From the NCBI GenBank assembly GCA_035041965.1, contig JAPYMA010001176.1, positions 1 to 64,000 of the forward strand: 64,000 bases of DNA, in the 5' to 3' direction. Position 1 is the first letter of the stretch. Each line of letters starts with the position of its first letter. The notes under the pieces were generated by a model, which was not told where the DNA came from, made no database searches, and was given only the letters and a program-made list of their open reading frames with translations. Below, piece by piece: positions 22,648 through 37,200 of this stretch. Made by a program: the position numbers and the translations under genes. The stretch is from Anisakis pegreffii. Taxonomy: Eukaryota; Nematoda; Chromadorea; Rhabditida; Anisakidae.

Positions 22648-23300
22648 TTACGGACTTGTTTGATTGTAATTGCTATGGTTATGAGGGTAAATATTTAACG
22701 AAAGTGAATCGCCATTGTATTTCTTAGATGAGAAGATATGCATTGAGCAGTTCATTTTGAAATTTACACAGCGATTCTCTTTAAACTTCAAGTAAACTCG
22801 ATTATCGCTCGTGCAAACGCACTTTGTTCTATTTTGCAGATCAACGTTTTCAATCGAATTCTCCAAAATGTAATCGATTCTCCAAAACGATATCTCAAAG
22901 GAGATAAAATCCAAAAAGCTAGCAAGTCATAGCGATGTTCGAATATCAGCAACTAATCGCGAACATTATTCAGGGATATGGATCGCTTAGCCCCATTCAA
23001 ATCAATAGAAGTTGACCGGGTCAAGCTGTGAATCAAGCAAACTTATGATAGAATTTCGAGAAGAGAAGTTGAATTTACCTTGGATATGTTGGTTACTTGA
23101 ATTGAAGAGGGCAGATCTGAAAGAAAATGAACGTTGAGATGGTGAAGTGGTGGCAGCAGCTGGTGCTCTGTCTCTAGGATATCGGCTGGACTGTCGATGT
23201 GAGTGTGAAACAGATGATGAAATAGCAGAAGGTGGAGGAGAAGGAGTAAATCTTGCGTTCGCCTGCGGGGCGGTGCCTTGATTTTGGACTCGCTCTTCAT
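22648..23300 (-). CDS. Doubtful small secreted-type gene with a cysteine cluster, 2 exons
   Basis: A possible model joins 23300-23079 to about 22868-22648 in phase 0. The first exon in this frame starts MKSESKIKAPPRRR and has a leucine/histidine-rich stretch (LLLLLHLLLFHHLF) that could act as a signal sequence. The same DNA is also open in another frame from 23343, giving a Ser/Pro-rich disordered peptide, and I cannot tell which frame is used. The second exon encodes KCVCTSDNRVY and RCVNFKMNC, a cysteine spacing vaguely like the second half of a Kazal inhibitor but with too many residues between Tyr and Cys. It ends at a TAA at 22648-22650. The acceptor sites (TTTGAG or TTGGAG) are weak. Confidence 0.25.
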
Positions 23301-26300
23301 TGTCGAGTGCGTTTGGTGGATTACGCCTCCTCATTTGCATCATATTGGATGATTGCTCTTGCAGATGGTATCGTAATTAATTTATCTAATCAGAAGTTTT
23401 TTGATCGATGCAAACCACTCTCGCAAATCATATGCCCTCGACAAGAAATACTACAATAAATTTGCTGACTGTCAACTTCAATTATTCAAAAGTTGAACTG
23501 ATCTCGTTTGATTAATTGGTCACTGATCAGTTCATATCACTTCCAACGATCGAATAAAACTCGCATTAATTCATATTTACACTTATTAATCAACCATTTA
23601 AAAATTGATCATCACTTCATTAATTTATATTTGCTCTCGTTAATAAAATGGTTAAATGACAAATTGCTTTCAATTTACTGTTCTCTGTTGGTCACCCTTT
23701 GTTGCACACTGTTACTGTGGAATTTCATTACTTTCAAAATAAAGTTGTAGAGAGGGATTTGCGTTTTTGAGAATTAAATCGATTTGAGAATAATGGCACG
23801 AACGATTAATGGAAGGTTTTTGTCATTGATGATTATGGAATATCTATTATTATGAGAAGTAAAAAACATAATTTGATCGTAATTTGATCTTTCGCATCAG
23901 TATTCCATCACTTTCCCTGTCATCATCGATCACACTTACGCGTTTTCGATCTGGTTTTTAATTGAAATTTCTAGTGGTTTACTTTGAGTCAGTTGATTCG
24001 AAAACTCGTGATGACTTTTTTGACGAGATTTTTATTTGTGTTCCATCAAAATATCACTTGGACTCAACAATCACTGCAATATAAAAACGCGAGATTTGCA
24101 ATCTTTTTAGTCAGCAATTATATCAACTCCGCTTCAAATCCCTGACTTTGAAACATAACTCTTCTGCAACACTGACTATGCGATCACAAATTCATTGTTG
24201 CCAAACATTTTTTTTGGATTGTACGCTGAACCATTGGTACTTCACATTTGTCATCTTTCTCTTGCATTTTTTATAACTTTATATGAATAAAATCATTGTA
24301 CACCTCCTAAAGCATTCGTAAAATATCTTCACAAAATTATATCACCACAAACAACTGCTCATGTCTTATGTCATTCGTTCAGCTTCAAGTATATCAATCA
24401 ATCTCACAATCAACCAACGAACAGATCAGAGTGCCTCCTGTATAGATCATAAGTGAAACCTCAAAAAATTAGAATATTCATCAATATACCATTACAGTGG
24501 GATATTTATCGGCTCACATCTTTCCACAGTGTCTGATTCATGATGATGCATTTGTTTCGCATGGTTTGATTGAGAATTTTCAAGAAGAGACATTCTTGGG
24601 AGAATTGATTATGTGATGCACGGAAATGAAGAGGAATTGATCAATTGATTAAAATTGATTATGTGAAGAGGCATTCATAGGAGATTAATTTATTGACTGA
24701 TAAGATGTTGCGTTTAATAGATTTTCGAGCGACAATTCACTTCAACTTAAACTAAGCCAGCCTCATTGTCATGGAGAAAAGGCGTTCTGTGGTCGATTTC
24801 CAAGTCATATTCTTAAGAGTTCGGTAAATAACGTACCTTATTTTACCCGTCTTCATAGATGAAGCAGTGTGTTCCATGCGATGGATTTGAATAAACTATA
24901 AGTTCTAATAGATCTCACAACAAATCAATCTGGTTGACCTCTTTGAATTTTGGTCTCCTCTGACTCAGTTTAGTGTTACTGCTGAGAAGGTGGTTCTTGG
25001 TTCCGATAAATAATGCCTGAAAACGATTAGAGATTGATCATTGACTGTTGTTAGTGCAAGGTTTGAGTTTGTGACTGATTTTTGATTGGCGAGGAATTGA
25101 GATAAGGAAGGGTGGTTGGAAAGAACGGAATGTTGGATTGATGAGGTGATAGTTAATGGACTGCACGATGAAGGTGAAGGAACAGCGAATATGCAGACAA
25201 ATTAAGCTTGAAGATTGATTATTGGTGGATATATCGACAAATTGCTCGCTTTATCAATTCATTGTGATGATTTGTTGGCTTGATATTTTTTCGTTTGTTA
25301 ATCCGTTGCTTTCTTATAAAAAAAGTGACGATGACCAATTGGATGATTTATTGTGTGATGAATAGTCTCGTGTTAAGCCAAACCAAAAGAATGAAGCAAC
25401 ACTCAAAAAAAAGATTCTTTTATACGTCGTAAATACATCTGTTAGATGTGATTGCTCTGAAGCTGAAGTTCAACTAAGATTAATATCACTGTTTTTTTTG
25501 GTTGTTTCATTATTTTTATCGGCTGACAGGAATGCGTCTAGAATTGGAAAGATCGATCGGGCTTGAGCTCAAGTTGGGGCTTAGTTTAAAGCTGAAATTT
25601 GCTTACATTTGACTTTGACCTTACGCTTACATTTATGCTAAAGCTTTCGGCATTTATTCGTTGAATACTAACTGGTCGATCGGAACCTTTGCGGTAACAT
25701 ATTGCGAAGAAGTGAAATTCGATTGTTTCATTGGTATTGATTCGGAGACAATAAAGTTAGTCACAGAGGGCAGTTAAGAGTTTGTGCTATTGCAAGCAGT
25801 GAATCTTGAACAAAGAGTAACAAACAAATGAATTTCATTGTTAATGCATAGCATCGGCATGATACAAATTTTAATCATATGAAGTCGATTATCCATTGAA
25901 AGAATTATTCAGAATATGAAAAAATGTGCAAATTGCACAATTCAAAGTTACGACGTGCAAAAGTGTTCTGTACTTTTTCCCCGAGCCGTATTTTTAGAAC
26001 TCATCAACAACTCCGTTGAACAGCAGCGACCGAATTCGTTGAAACTGTCGCACATCAAATTTCAGTATATCCTTGATCAGATGATATATCAATCAGTCAA
26101 TGTTTATGAGCAAAGTACGAGAATAGACACTGAATTTTATTCATATCACTGATGTTGGATGATAGTGAAGTTTGTTTCGTTACATGCCTTGTGCATGCCT
26201 TTCATATACATCGGATAAAGCCATCAGATTTAAAACTTCCAAGAGTTGTGACAGCTAACTTCATATTATAAATTATTGAAAACGAACACATTCATCTTTT

Positions 26301-28221
26301 TGTGAAAGCTTCTTAAAATATTGACAAGACTTGGTGTGAGCAAAAAAAAGCAGAGATTTGATGGTACTAAGAAAATTTAGGGATTCATAACCTCTGGGAA
26401 AATGAAATGTTCGAATGTAGAAGAAAAAACAAAAATTTTGAGTGAACATTCATTCATTCGTCTCAGAGCAATAGGAAATAGCAATAGCAATAGAATGACT
26501 TTAACAACAAGAGTCTTCAATAAAGCAAGTTTAAAAGATAAGTTAAGGACTCAGTGGACCATATTTAGGCAAAGCAGATCCCGTTAGAGTGGATGAAAAA
26601 ATTCTTTTTCTGGAAATAGTTCTTCTTTGAACAGATGACAAACGAGACTAGCAGAGGTTCGGGTAGACGGTTCAATAGGATTTCTGTGATCTTGTTCAAT
26701 GATCAAAAAACAACCAATGAATTTCAATGACGTTTTGAATGTGATCACAACAGACCGTGATCATTGATAAGGGATCAATACAGTTGGGCAACAAAGGAAC
26801 TTATTGTTGTGCGAGATCCAGAATACGCAAATAAACAAACTGAAATGAACAAAAGGAAACGAAGTAATAATAATAATAACAAAGCAGCAACGAAACGATC
26901 GTATTTGAATATGTTGATGACCTTGAATTGCACTAGTTCGACTGGGAATTTATAAATACTGGTTGGTTGGTGAAAATTGAAATTGAAAGTGGAATGATTG
27001 ATTGAGAGCGAGAGAAGAGAAGAGAATTGAATTAAGGATAGCGACAATCCGATTAAGCAATCCACATTTCGAACACAGACACGGATTAGAAACAACCAAC
27101 AAACAACACACTAGGAAGTGGTCTTGAATTGAACGACGACGGCACATATGCAAGCATAAAACTGAATTCAACTAATTGATCACAAACTAGAAATGAACGA
27201 ACGAATGAATGCACAAAAAAAAGATTGTGATGACGAACAATTCACTGATATTTTCACTGACTCGTATTGTTCGCAACAATTACTAATTCAGTATGTATCT
27301 GTGAAAGTGCACTTGAAAAACGATGCACACACATATTCACGTATTTTGTGCAGATGCATTTTCAGTGGAAATTTCAACAGTCGCAGATGGTAGAAAATAA
27401 TGATTTTATCTCTTTCATGAATAGCACTGCAATATAACGAATAAGTATCACAATTGTTCAGCAACAATTAGATTGAATGCAAACGAATGAACAAAAAATA
27501 CATAATATAATGTAAAATAGCCAAGTGAACCCGTACTCGGAAATAAGCAAATGATTCGATAAGAAAAACACAAACGATACGAATGAATTTGTGCAATGAC
27601 GCAGTGACATAACAAACACAATATAACAACAATCTTCATTGTGAATAAATAAGATTTTCAGCGAAAACAATGCGCAATAACAAACGACGATGTATATCAC
27701 ATCTGGAAAGTAAGACGAAGGAAATATCAAATATGGATGGTGATAATAACACATCAACACACCATATTATCAGATCATCATAACAAAAACAACCACACTT
27801 ACAACAATATTCTGAATTTTGATTTCAGATACTCGAAACGATAACTGCCTGGTTATGAACAGAAGACAGAGGTTATAGACGATATAACAACAATGAAAAG
27901 GCACTGATTCGATTTACTCGTCAGAGTGATTCAACCACTGGCACAACGAATCAAAATTCTATTACCACACTGACCTCAATCTTGATCAGATGTATCGATT
28001 AGATGCACTCTGATCTGATTTTTTTGACCGAACATCTTCAATAAGATGAATGAACAAGGAACATGCAAATGAGTATATCAAAATAATTGACAAAATATCC
28101 ATCCCATTATAAGCGGATTTAGTTTTGCACATGAAAGATATGGATTTGAATTAAGTAGCTTAGGATAAGACATTGACTTGCGAACGTATGAACGCACAGT
28201 GATGGTACCCATTGCCAGTGC
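23301..28221. other. Long intergenic region, no gene recognised
   Basis: About 4.9 kb lies between the doubtful gene and the 3' end of the TRPM gene. Reading frames up to 100 residues occur on both strands but have low-complexity or AT-driven composition, no family resemblance and no paired splice sites. No tandem array, tRNA or dispersed repeat stood out. Confidence 0.5.
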
Positions 28222-31200
28222 TCAAACATGACTGACCATCTGATCATGTTGTAAACCTGATTGTTTCTTATTATTCGCATTAGAAGATTTATGATGATGA
28301 TGATGATGATGAGACGGAGAGGCATGATGATGCGGAGCATTCTTGTGTGCGTGTGGTGCTGTAAATGAGGATAGATCATGGTGGTGAGGTGTAGCGTAGT
28401 CTCGAGCAGTGTTATTGCCATTACTACTGTTTGACGAGGATGATCGAGGTGTGGGTGATGTTATGCTTAGACTGCAATGGGCATTTCTTGATGACGACTT
28501 CGTAGGATCGTTTGTAGTCCGCCTGGTCTGATGTTTTCCTTTCCTGCCTCCAAGTGATGGACTTCTTGAGGGAGCCACTGAACTACTGATCGACTCGCTT
28601 TCGGGGTGTTTCGACACAGAGAATTCGATATATTCCTGAAACTCACTCAGAGAAGGTCAGACTGCATTCGCATAAAATTGCATTCGTAAATTCGTGTTCA
28701 TCAAAAACAAGTGAACAATTCACTCAAAAGCAAAAGCTACAATTACCGAATCTTAGAGGAATACATGATTTTTTGTTTTGAATGAAAACTTCATCTCGAG
28801 ATGAATGAACCACCAACAATCCTTCAAAATATCGTCGTCGAACTTGCTCGAGAAGGTATTTCACTCCTCACGTACTTATACAAAGAGATTCTGCGCTATT
28901 AAATGAACAAAAAAGTTTTTACACAGCAAAAGTACAACGTGAACTACAGAAGTAACTGTAAGAGTAGCAATAGTGTCGTGTCACCAATCACCCTCACCTT
29001 GCTGGAGTTGATTTCGTCTTCTTCGTCATCGACCAGATCTTTAAGCTCCGGTTCCGTTAAACTGCCAGTGTCCAACTCTTCGTCATCACCATCATTTTCT
29101 TCGGTCTGTGCGATTTGCTTTTGAAGAGTCGAATAGACATCATTCGACTTCCGATGAATGGTGGTCGCATCACGCATTCGTTCAGCCAATTCCTAAATTC
29201 AATACAAATTATCACTGTTTATAATTGACACAATAAATGCACTCTTTGTAAATCGCAATGTTCTCCCGTGTCATTTTTTTCTGTGCGACACAAATAAAAT
29301 AATTGAATGTTTAACCAATTAGTTGATACCAATTGCTTCAGTTGGCATGCTTTCCTATCATGTGCAATACTTTTATTATGTGCTTACATCTAAATGGCAT
29401 TCACTTCTAAAAACGATCTTCACTTGTTCAAATACTATATTCAAACATCACTGATGTAATTGCATTTGACTGAAGTAAAATGCATTTGATATTGTAAGCG
29501 CTACACAATGAAATTATAGTTCAAAAAATGAACAGATTATATATTCAGGAATAAGCAAAAAATATGACTACCTCTTCGTATTCTTTCAACACACTATTTT
29601 GACGTCGAACAAAACTTTTCTTGGCCCGTTTCAAAGTGGTTATCGGCGTGGAGGTACCATCAAAATGTCGTTGAGTCTCCTCGTCGTCCTCATCAACCAA
29701 TTCATCATTTTCAGTGGCGTGATAACAGCCAGTCGATTGTTCATCACAAGATATTATCTGCAACATTAATAATGACATTACCTGGATTGGCCACACTATC
29801 AAACGTTTATAACGTTGCTGGCCACAGTGCTCGCGTTTCCGTGCACATTGTTTTAGCCTCAATTTACGCCACCCCGCTGGCTAGGCGAGCAGGCCAAGCG
29901 AACATAACCGAGTAAATAATTAGTCGCCGTGAACACTTTGCATAATTAAACGCAGTCAAATACCAATTCAATAAATAATCATTACTCTAATTAAATAAAT
30001 ATTCCGCCGATGGCTCACGACGATTGACAAAACAACTACTCGATATCCAAGTAACAATAATAAGATCAACGTTATAAACGTTTGATAATAACACATTGCT
30101 TGCTAACTGCATCTGGATCAGTATCATTAACATTGTCATTCATCTACACTCATGTCAAGTACCACCAATAACATAATTTAATACAAAGTTATTAGTACCA
30201 TTTTCGTTGTCTTACCGACCTCATCATTCGGGCTCGTAGCTTCTGGTAAAATATCAACTATACTGATCGCGTCTGTTATCGAGGTGTATTCATCGTGACG
30301 CCGTGGTCTTCGAATACTTCCACTAAAAAACCACATTGGTTACATTGATTCAAAAGTCAACTCGAGAGTAGAAATATTTCCGAAATAACAAAAAACAGTG
30401 AGGATAATAATCTGTTACATACCAATTACTACGTTTCTTAGCCAGATTACTCGGACTACTGGTCATTTGATTCAATATTTTCGGATCTAACGAAATCAAA
30501 CTTCCAAAATGCGTCAACCTGAAAACATAACAGACTATGCAAAAATGATAGCAATAGACGAAAATATTGGGTCAACTTTCTTGGGTCAACTTTCTCAAAA
30601 TATTGGGTCAACTTTCTCATATGAAATTTTCACGAAGCAAACCACACGGATACCTTTCTTTAGTGGTCGGAGATACTGGTATAATGTCATCACAAGCTGT
30701 TGTCGTTAACGTACGAAGACGTCGCTTCACTAACTCTGAAACGACAAATCAAACTCGAATTTATTCATAACGGTAATCGGTGATATTCAAGCAATCAAAG
30801 AGACCGAAACGATCGCGACCAAAACGCTTCCAGTTCCGTACTCGAGGTCTAGAAAAGGCCATCAAGGCTGAACAGAAAATGAACAAAATTTGCAGCTTAC
30901 GTGCAGTGGGTTCTGGGAATTGGTCTTTGAATACGGTGGGTGCAGATGGTAGTGACGTCGCAGCTGGTTGTTCAGGAGGCTGAAATTATTTCGGTAACAC
31001 TGACTGTAAAGGACAATAGATTTCTGGTTGAGAAGATAATCAATTCACTATACAACATGATCGCAAAAACAAATATTTCATATAAATTAAAGGCTAAAGA
31101 GATGACTCCATATCAAGTCTAGAGAAATGTGTCAAACTTAGAGATTACAGGCTCGAAAAGTTTCTGTAAAATGGCTGAAGTGTAATCAATCTGTTCGTAT

Positions 31201-34200
31201 CAACGGATGAGGCGGATTTACTGATAGACAAGAGGAAAAGGCGCTTTGGAATATCCAAAATAATCGCACCGTTTCAGAATAGAGTGGGGATTGAGCTCTA
31301 TCGAACGGTTGTTGTTGTGATGAAATGGGCACGTTCTGTTCTTGCTGAGATTGTTTCTCATAATCTTGATCGATTGTTATTGTTGGCGGCACGGAGGGTG
31401 ATCGAGCAATGTTCTGAGAACCTCCAGCTCCCTGCTGGGACGTAGGTTTGGCGATCAACATCGGGATAGCATTAGCCATTTGACGCAGGCACTCCAAGAT
31501 TTCAGTCTAAAATAGCATTTATTGAAGGGTATTTATTGAAGGGAAACTAGTGAATTAGACAGATATGTTCGGTCTTCGAGATGTAAAATGCATTCAGTGA
31601 TCTGATCAGTTACGATGAAGTATCAATCGAATAAATACCATCACTATTACCATAACTACAGTCAAAACTAACTTGTCGGTTTTCGATCGACTCCAAACGA
31701 TTATCCAGCTCTCGAACACTACTTTTCATCACCGATCCTTTTGTCGTCAGATCATTAATTCGAACCATTATTTGATCCGTTCTGAAAATGTATTCTTTGT
31801 AACTTCCCAAATGAAGTCAAAAGCTCTTGAAGCTGCTAATAAAAAACAACACTAAGAATTTCTGCAAGTAGCCAAGTCAACAAACCGATCAGCAGTTCGA
31901 TGAATGCGTTCTTCATTTGATGTGTTCTTTTTGAATTCTTTCTCGCGTGCCAAATCCTCCATACAATCCTCTTCGAAGTCATGAATTTTCTCCACTTGAT
32001 CGTCATTCAAGAATAACTCTGAATAAGCATTGAACTAGTTGATACGTGAATAATGCAAAAGAAAGGAAACAGTCAAATAATGAGATAAACAAACATTTCA
32101 AACAACTTACTCAATGTGAAATCGAATAAATTCGTTTTCGACTTCGAACTGTTTTGTGGCTGACATCCCCTGTAATGAATTTTCCATGCATTTCTTAAAA
32201 AATTCAATCCATCCATCCTCTAATCAACAACATGAATGATTTCTGCTACAATCCGTGTCTAATACGAACAACACATATGATGTTTGCCTTCCATTTTTGT
32301 CTGAATAACTGTGTAAATGATAGTAGATACTCACCTGTTCACTCGTAAATATTTCCAAATCATCCAAAAGTGATAGATTGGTGTGAACGGTGGTGGCAAA
32401 AATGGCGTACTTTCATATTCCATAACTTGATGATAACGTTGGAAGAGCCAAATCTGCTTGGCCATCTTATCAGTTTTGTCGAATATATTGCTAAATTTCA
32501 AATCGTCACCAATCACGAGTAGAGAATTCCATTGAACTATTTCAAAATTCATGCAAATTCGAGAGAAACTTTATCAATTTCGATTTCAACTAAAATCGCA
32601 ATGTTTCGAAAGAAGATTGCAGACGATTAACACAAAAAAACAAACTTGAATATAGCGAGAAGCATACTGATCAGTAAGATGTTATCAACGAGCAGAAACA
32701 CTGTCATTAATAAGGGTGGTACCCAATAGCCTGGCACACACTGCGATGCTGAAATAATTTCGAAGATACTCTCACATAGTAAGTTCAATCAACAAATCGA
32801 TGAAGAGTATGTAATAGGATTGGTCAACATTTCAATTCCAAACACCAACCATATGAGCCGTTATGCACTTGGGAAATAGGCAGTTGTTCTCCCAGATGAG
32901 TATCCCATGCTTAAAATTTCAAAGAGTGGTTAGTGACGTTACACAGAACGCTCTCTAATAAAAGGCAAAAATACTGCTCACAATCGGTAGAATCTCATCG
33001 ATTTCCTATTCAAATATCAATTGAACAGAGAAAATCTCTTAATAGATGGCATAAAATCCATATAATATTAAAAATTACTGCAGACTCAGAAAGACTACTA
33101 GAATGGTGGCAGTCAGGATCTAAGGAAGTAATTGTGTGGCAATAAGGACTCCAGAACAAACCTTCATCACCACACGTATCGATTTCATCCGCATAAACTT
33201 CTCCGTAGAGCATGAAGTAGGGTTTATAGAATATATTCCTCAGCAACAACCAATGCCAATCCTCGTTCGGAAACGTGATTGATTGACGTGCGAGACCAAA
33301 GGCAAGCATCGTCACACACAGCAGAATCACGACATAAACCATATTTTGGATCTGAAATCAACCACTGCCTTTAATCTTCTGCAAACAAACCTTTTCGATA
33401 ATCGCTTGCTTTAGAATATCGCAATGTATTATCTTCAGCTCTATGATGTTTTGCATATATCTTTGTCGTAACAAAACTTTTAATATTCCGAGATATTTCA
33501 TTCAATGATGAATAGATAACAACCATTATTGTTGATCATTCAAATATGAAAAAAGACACAAATTTGATACCATTTTTCCAGCCATCGTAATATACGGACC
33601 CATTCTAGGATGAACACTCATTAGGTCGAGCAACTTGATTGACCACAGCACCGAGTTACAAGCCAGTATCACTCGTCCCCATGAAGCACTGCAACCGACG
33701 AAATCAAGACAAAAATGAACGATTTCAAATCGAAAGATATATTTTAAACATGTTACCAACAATCAAAACAAACGATTCAAATAATGACAATGAAAATAAG
33801 CTTAAAACTAAATTAAAACGAAACGTACGCGGTTGATGGATTCAATCGAAGCCAAAATCCAATAAAATAGCTTATCAGGGCTATTGTCGTTAGAATATTC
33901 CATATATTCGTAAAGAAAAATTTAGACTTTTCCAACAGTGTATCCTGATCAGTCATCAAATACTAAAATGATTTCATCAATAAACTATCGCAGAGTGTCA
34001 TCGCCAGATCTCTCGCCAATAAAGTGATTCATATCACCAAAGTGATCAGTAGTTTAATGTTATCTCAATTGCGATAACTATTGAGATACTTTGAGATCGT
34101 ATATTAGTCACAAACAGAGGAAAATACCACGTTAATATAATACGCGATGAATCTCGAAAAGAAACCTTTCTAACGTGTTCCAATCCGAACGCAATCATAT

Positions 34201-37200
34201 AGACGAATATGAACCATTCCAGAACGGTCGGTTCAATCGGGGTTCTGATCAAAAGAATATACGTATAACAGCAGATGAACGCGCTGAAGCTTAATGTCCA
34301 TGCCCAGAACGTTGTCACTGGAGCTACGTAGAACTCGTATAGTCTTCGCCGTATTTTGATTGGACGCTCAAATGGAAATAACCGTGACAAATGAACATTG
34401 ATATTCAACGTTTTCAAGTTCAAATAGTGCTTGTTGTTTGCGATCGTATCTTCTTTAACCAACCTTCACTATCACCCTGATATCTCTTCATGAAAGCCCT
34501 ACCATGAAGGCTTTCTAATTTTGATTCAGTTGAATTCGATGCGATAATTTAAATTCATATACCCGGAAAATGAAAGAGGTGACAGCGACAAAAAAAAATG
34601 GAAACATACTGTTCGTGGTAAAGCTTGAGCGGTTAAACTGAAGACGGTGTTGAAGGCATTTTTATTGGGTGCATCCAGCTCGTTGCCGCTCGATGATTTG
34701 GCAAATCTACGATGAACTGCAGCTGCACCGGAAGTATGCTGTGGACAGACACCGTTGGGAACGTGCGATAACGACGTATTATCAGTGTGATGACGGTGGT
34801 GATGCTCATCTGAATGATAACAATGATAACAATACCATCTCATCTGCATAGATTAAGCACTATATCAAGTTAATGTAATCTGAAGATACGAACGTCTCAT
34901 CATTTCATGTCAATTACCGCTGAGCAAGCGTCTGCTTCCAAGACTACTGCATCAGCTATGAAATTTCGAACGAGATTTAACAGTTCCTTCAAAAAACTAC
35001 TGAGACGTTCCTTTGATGAGATTAATTGGTAAAGAGTTTCTGAATGCAAAATCCCATACGAATGTCATCATTTTGTTTGTCATTCTTCAGAAAAAAAAGA
35101 AAACACTTTTGATTTTTTGAAATAAATTTTTTGAAACTTTTCAAAATTTCATGGAATTGCTTTGAAAATGAGCTACAAATCGCACGTTATGATCACCATC
35201 TCAATAATGAAAGAACATCCAATTCAATTGCTTTATCGACATGCGCCTGCCTAACTCATAAAAGACGATCTGTTGGCACGTCGTTCAGCAATTTACTGAC
35301 AAACTTACGCTTGTAAGTTTTATTCGTAGAACTTTGCCTGGACACACCTCGTCTTGCACCAGAGAAGAACTGATGACTGTGTGTACTTTGCATTGAAACT
35401 GTACGTTTTCGTTTGGTTGGTTGCAGTTCAGAGCCGAGCGTTTCCGAGGTTCCTTTTTGCTGAGCTGATGGCCCTTTACCGGTCTCAACATCAACGCTGA
35501 GCGCTTGTGACGAGTTCGGAGGATTGCTGTCTCGATTTTGCTTATTACCACGCTTACGACGACTTTGAAATAACTGAAATGTGAATGCATTTGGATTGAT
35601 GGATTGATTGATAACCTTCAGTGAAATTTCAATTGAAACCTTACAATTAATGAAATGAAATCTTACAAATCTTACAATTAAATTAATCTTACAATTCGAA
35701 TTTTAATTAAATCTTAATCGTACAATACAAATCTTACAACAAAATCGTTAACAAATGTCAAGAAAATTTGCACTCCGCAGTCATATTTGCGGTGCAGAAA
35801 ACAGAAATTTTTTTGTTCGATTCGATGAAATCTCTCATTGTTAGTTATGAGGAATGTGGATGAAAAGAGAAACACATTAAAATATAGGTGTTTCTGAAAG
35901 TTTTTATAAAGAAAACAAAAAATCAGCATCAATATCAGTACCCCGGCCAGATTAAGCGACTGAACACTGCCCGATGAGACCTTGCGTTTTTCTGCATCTT
36001 GATCACCCTAAAAAGCAATTAACAAAAGATACTTTCTGATTATAAGCGAAAAAATGTTTAAAAATCTTCAGAAATTTAATGAGTAAGTGGTATCTTCATA
36101 ACGCTTTGACAATAATTTCCTACTCATACCTGCGCCGAATCTTCATCTGAACTGTAGTCGGAGTCAGATGATGAATCACTTTCGGATGAACTTGAGCTGG
36201 ACGAGCTCGAGCTGTCGTTAATATCGTTTTCGTGTTCGGCCGCCGTCTGCGGCTGTAACATCAACTCTTCACGACTCTTGAACTCGAGCAAAAATATCGT
36301 TAGTGGACACAGCAAACCCATAACTACTTTTAGGTTCGAGTGACTGAAATTCATAAACGTGATTCATGTGATGTAGTATTAACTGAGGGAAATTACTATT
36401 ATTGAAGGAACAATGTTCTTAATGCAAAAAAAAAACTGATTTGCTCACAATTCAATGAAGGCTCCTTCTCAACCAATCGCAAGCTATAAAACATAATTTG
36501 ACCTATCTAAACTCATAGATCATTTCATATTACAAAAGGAATCTCAAAATAAATAACTCAAATACCTTCGCATTCGTAAACCACCATGCCATAGGTCAGC
36601 GAGAAGAATTTGACAACTGCAAAACAAATTAGTCAATAAAGAACTGGTTTTTAGTATTCTCTTACAGACTGATAATTCATCACAGAATTTTCTCATAAAT
36701 GTACGATGAAATTTATCGCCTTGAAGATGGAAGCATGAACGAATTAATTTTTGATCGTAGAAAAGAAGAATGTACCATGGATGAGCCAAAAACTGTTTAT
36801 TGTTGACCATGACGGCTAACGAAAGACAAGTTTCATTGCCCCAATTCGACAGTTCATACGTCAACAACTGCAAAGTCTGAGCGTCATCGTGATGATAACA
36901 ATGCTCCAATAATTCCAGCGATAGTTTCTTAAAGTCACTGAAATTTGACAACTTCATTATATGAGTATTAATCTGATAATCACGAATAAAATTCACGAAT
37001 TCACTTCATAACAATATCAGTCAACAGATGGCGAATAAACTTCAACGTTCAAATGAATTCAAAAGGCTAAAGACACTGTGCTGGCAATATATTCTTTCGA
37101 ATGTTGCATATGACTTCCTCTTTTTAATATGGACATCATTCACAAAAAACTTAGAAATTAACCCTTCTAAACTACAATTTCGTAACAGAACTAAAATATG

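Noticed and set aside
23002..23343. Ser/Pro-rich frame MMQMRRRNPPNALDNEERV as a separate gene
   Set aside because: It overlaps the doubtful gene at 22648-23300 in another frame and I found no in-phase second exon for it; recorded there as an alternative.
25916..26152. Plus-strand 78-residue frame starting MKKCANCTIQ
   Set aside because: No family resemblance and no splice or start context; expected by chance in 5 kb of intergenic DNA.
28119..28421. Minus-strand frame overlapping the TRPM last exon, rich in I and H
   Set aside because: Frame-shifted shadow of the His/Ser-rich TRPM C-terminus.
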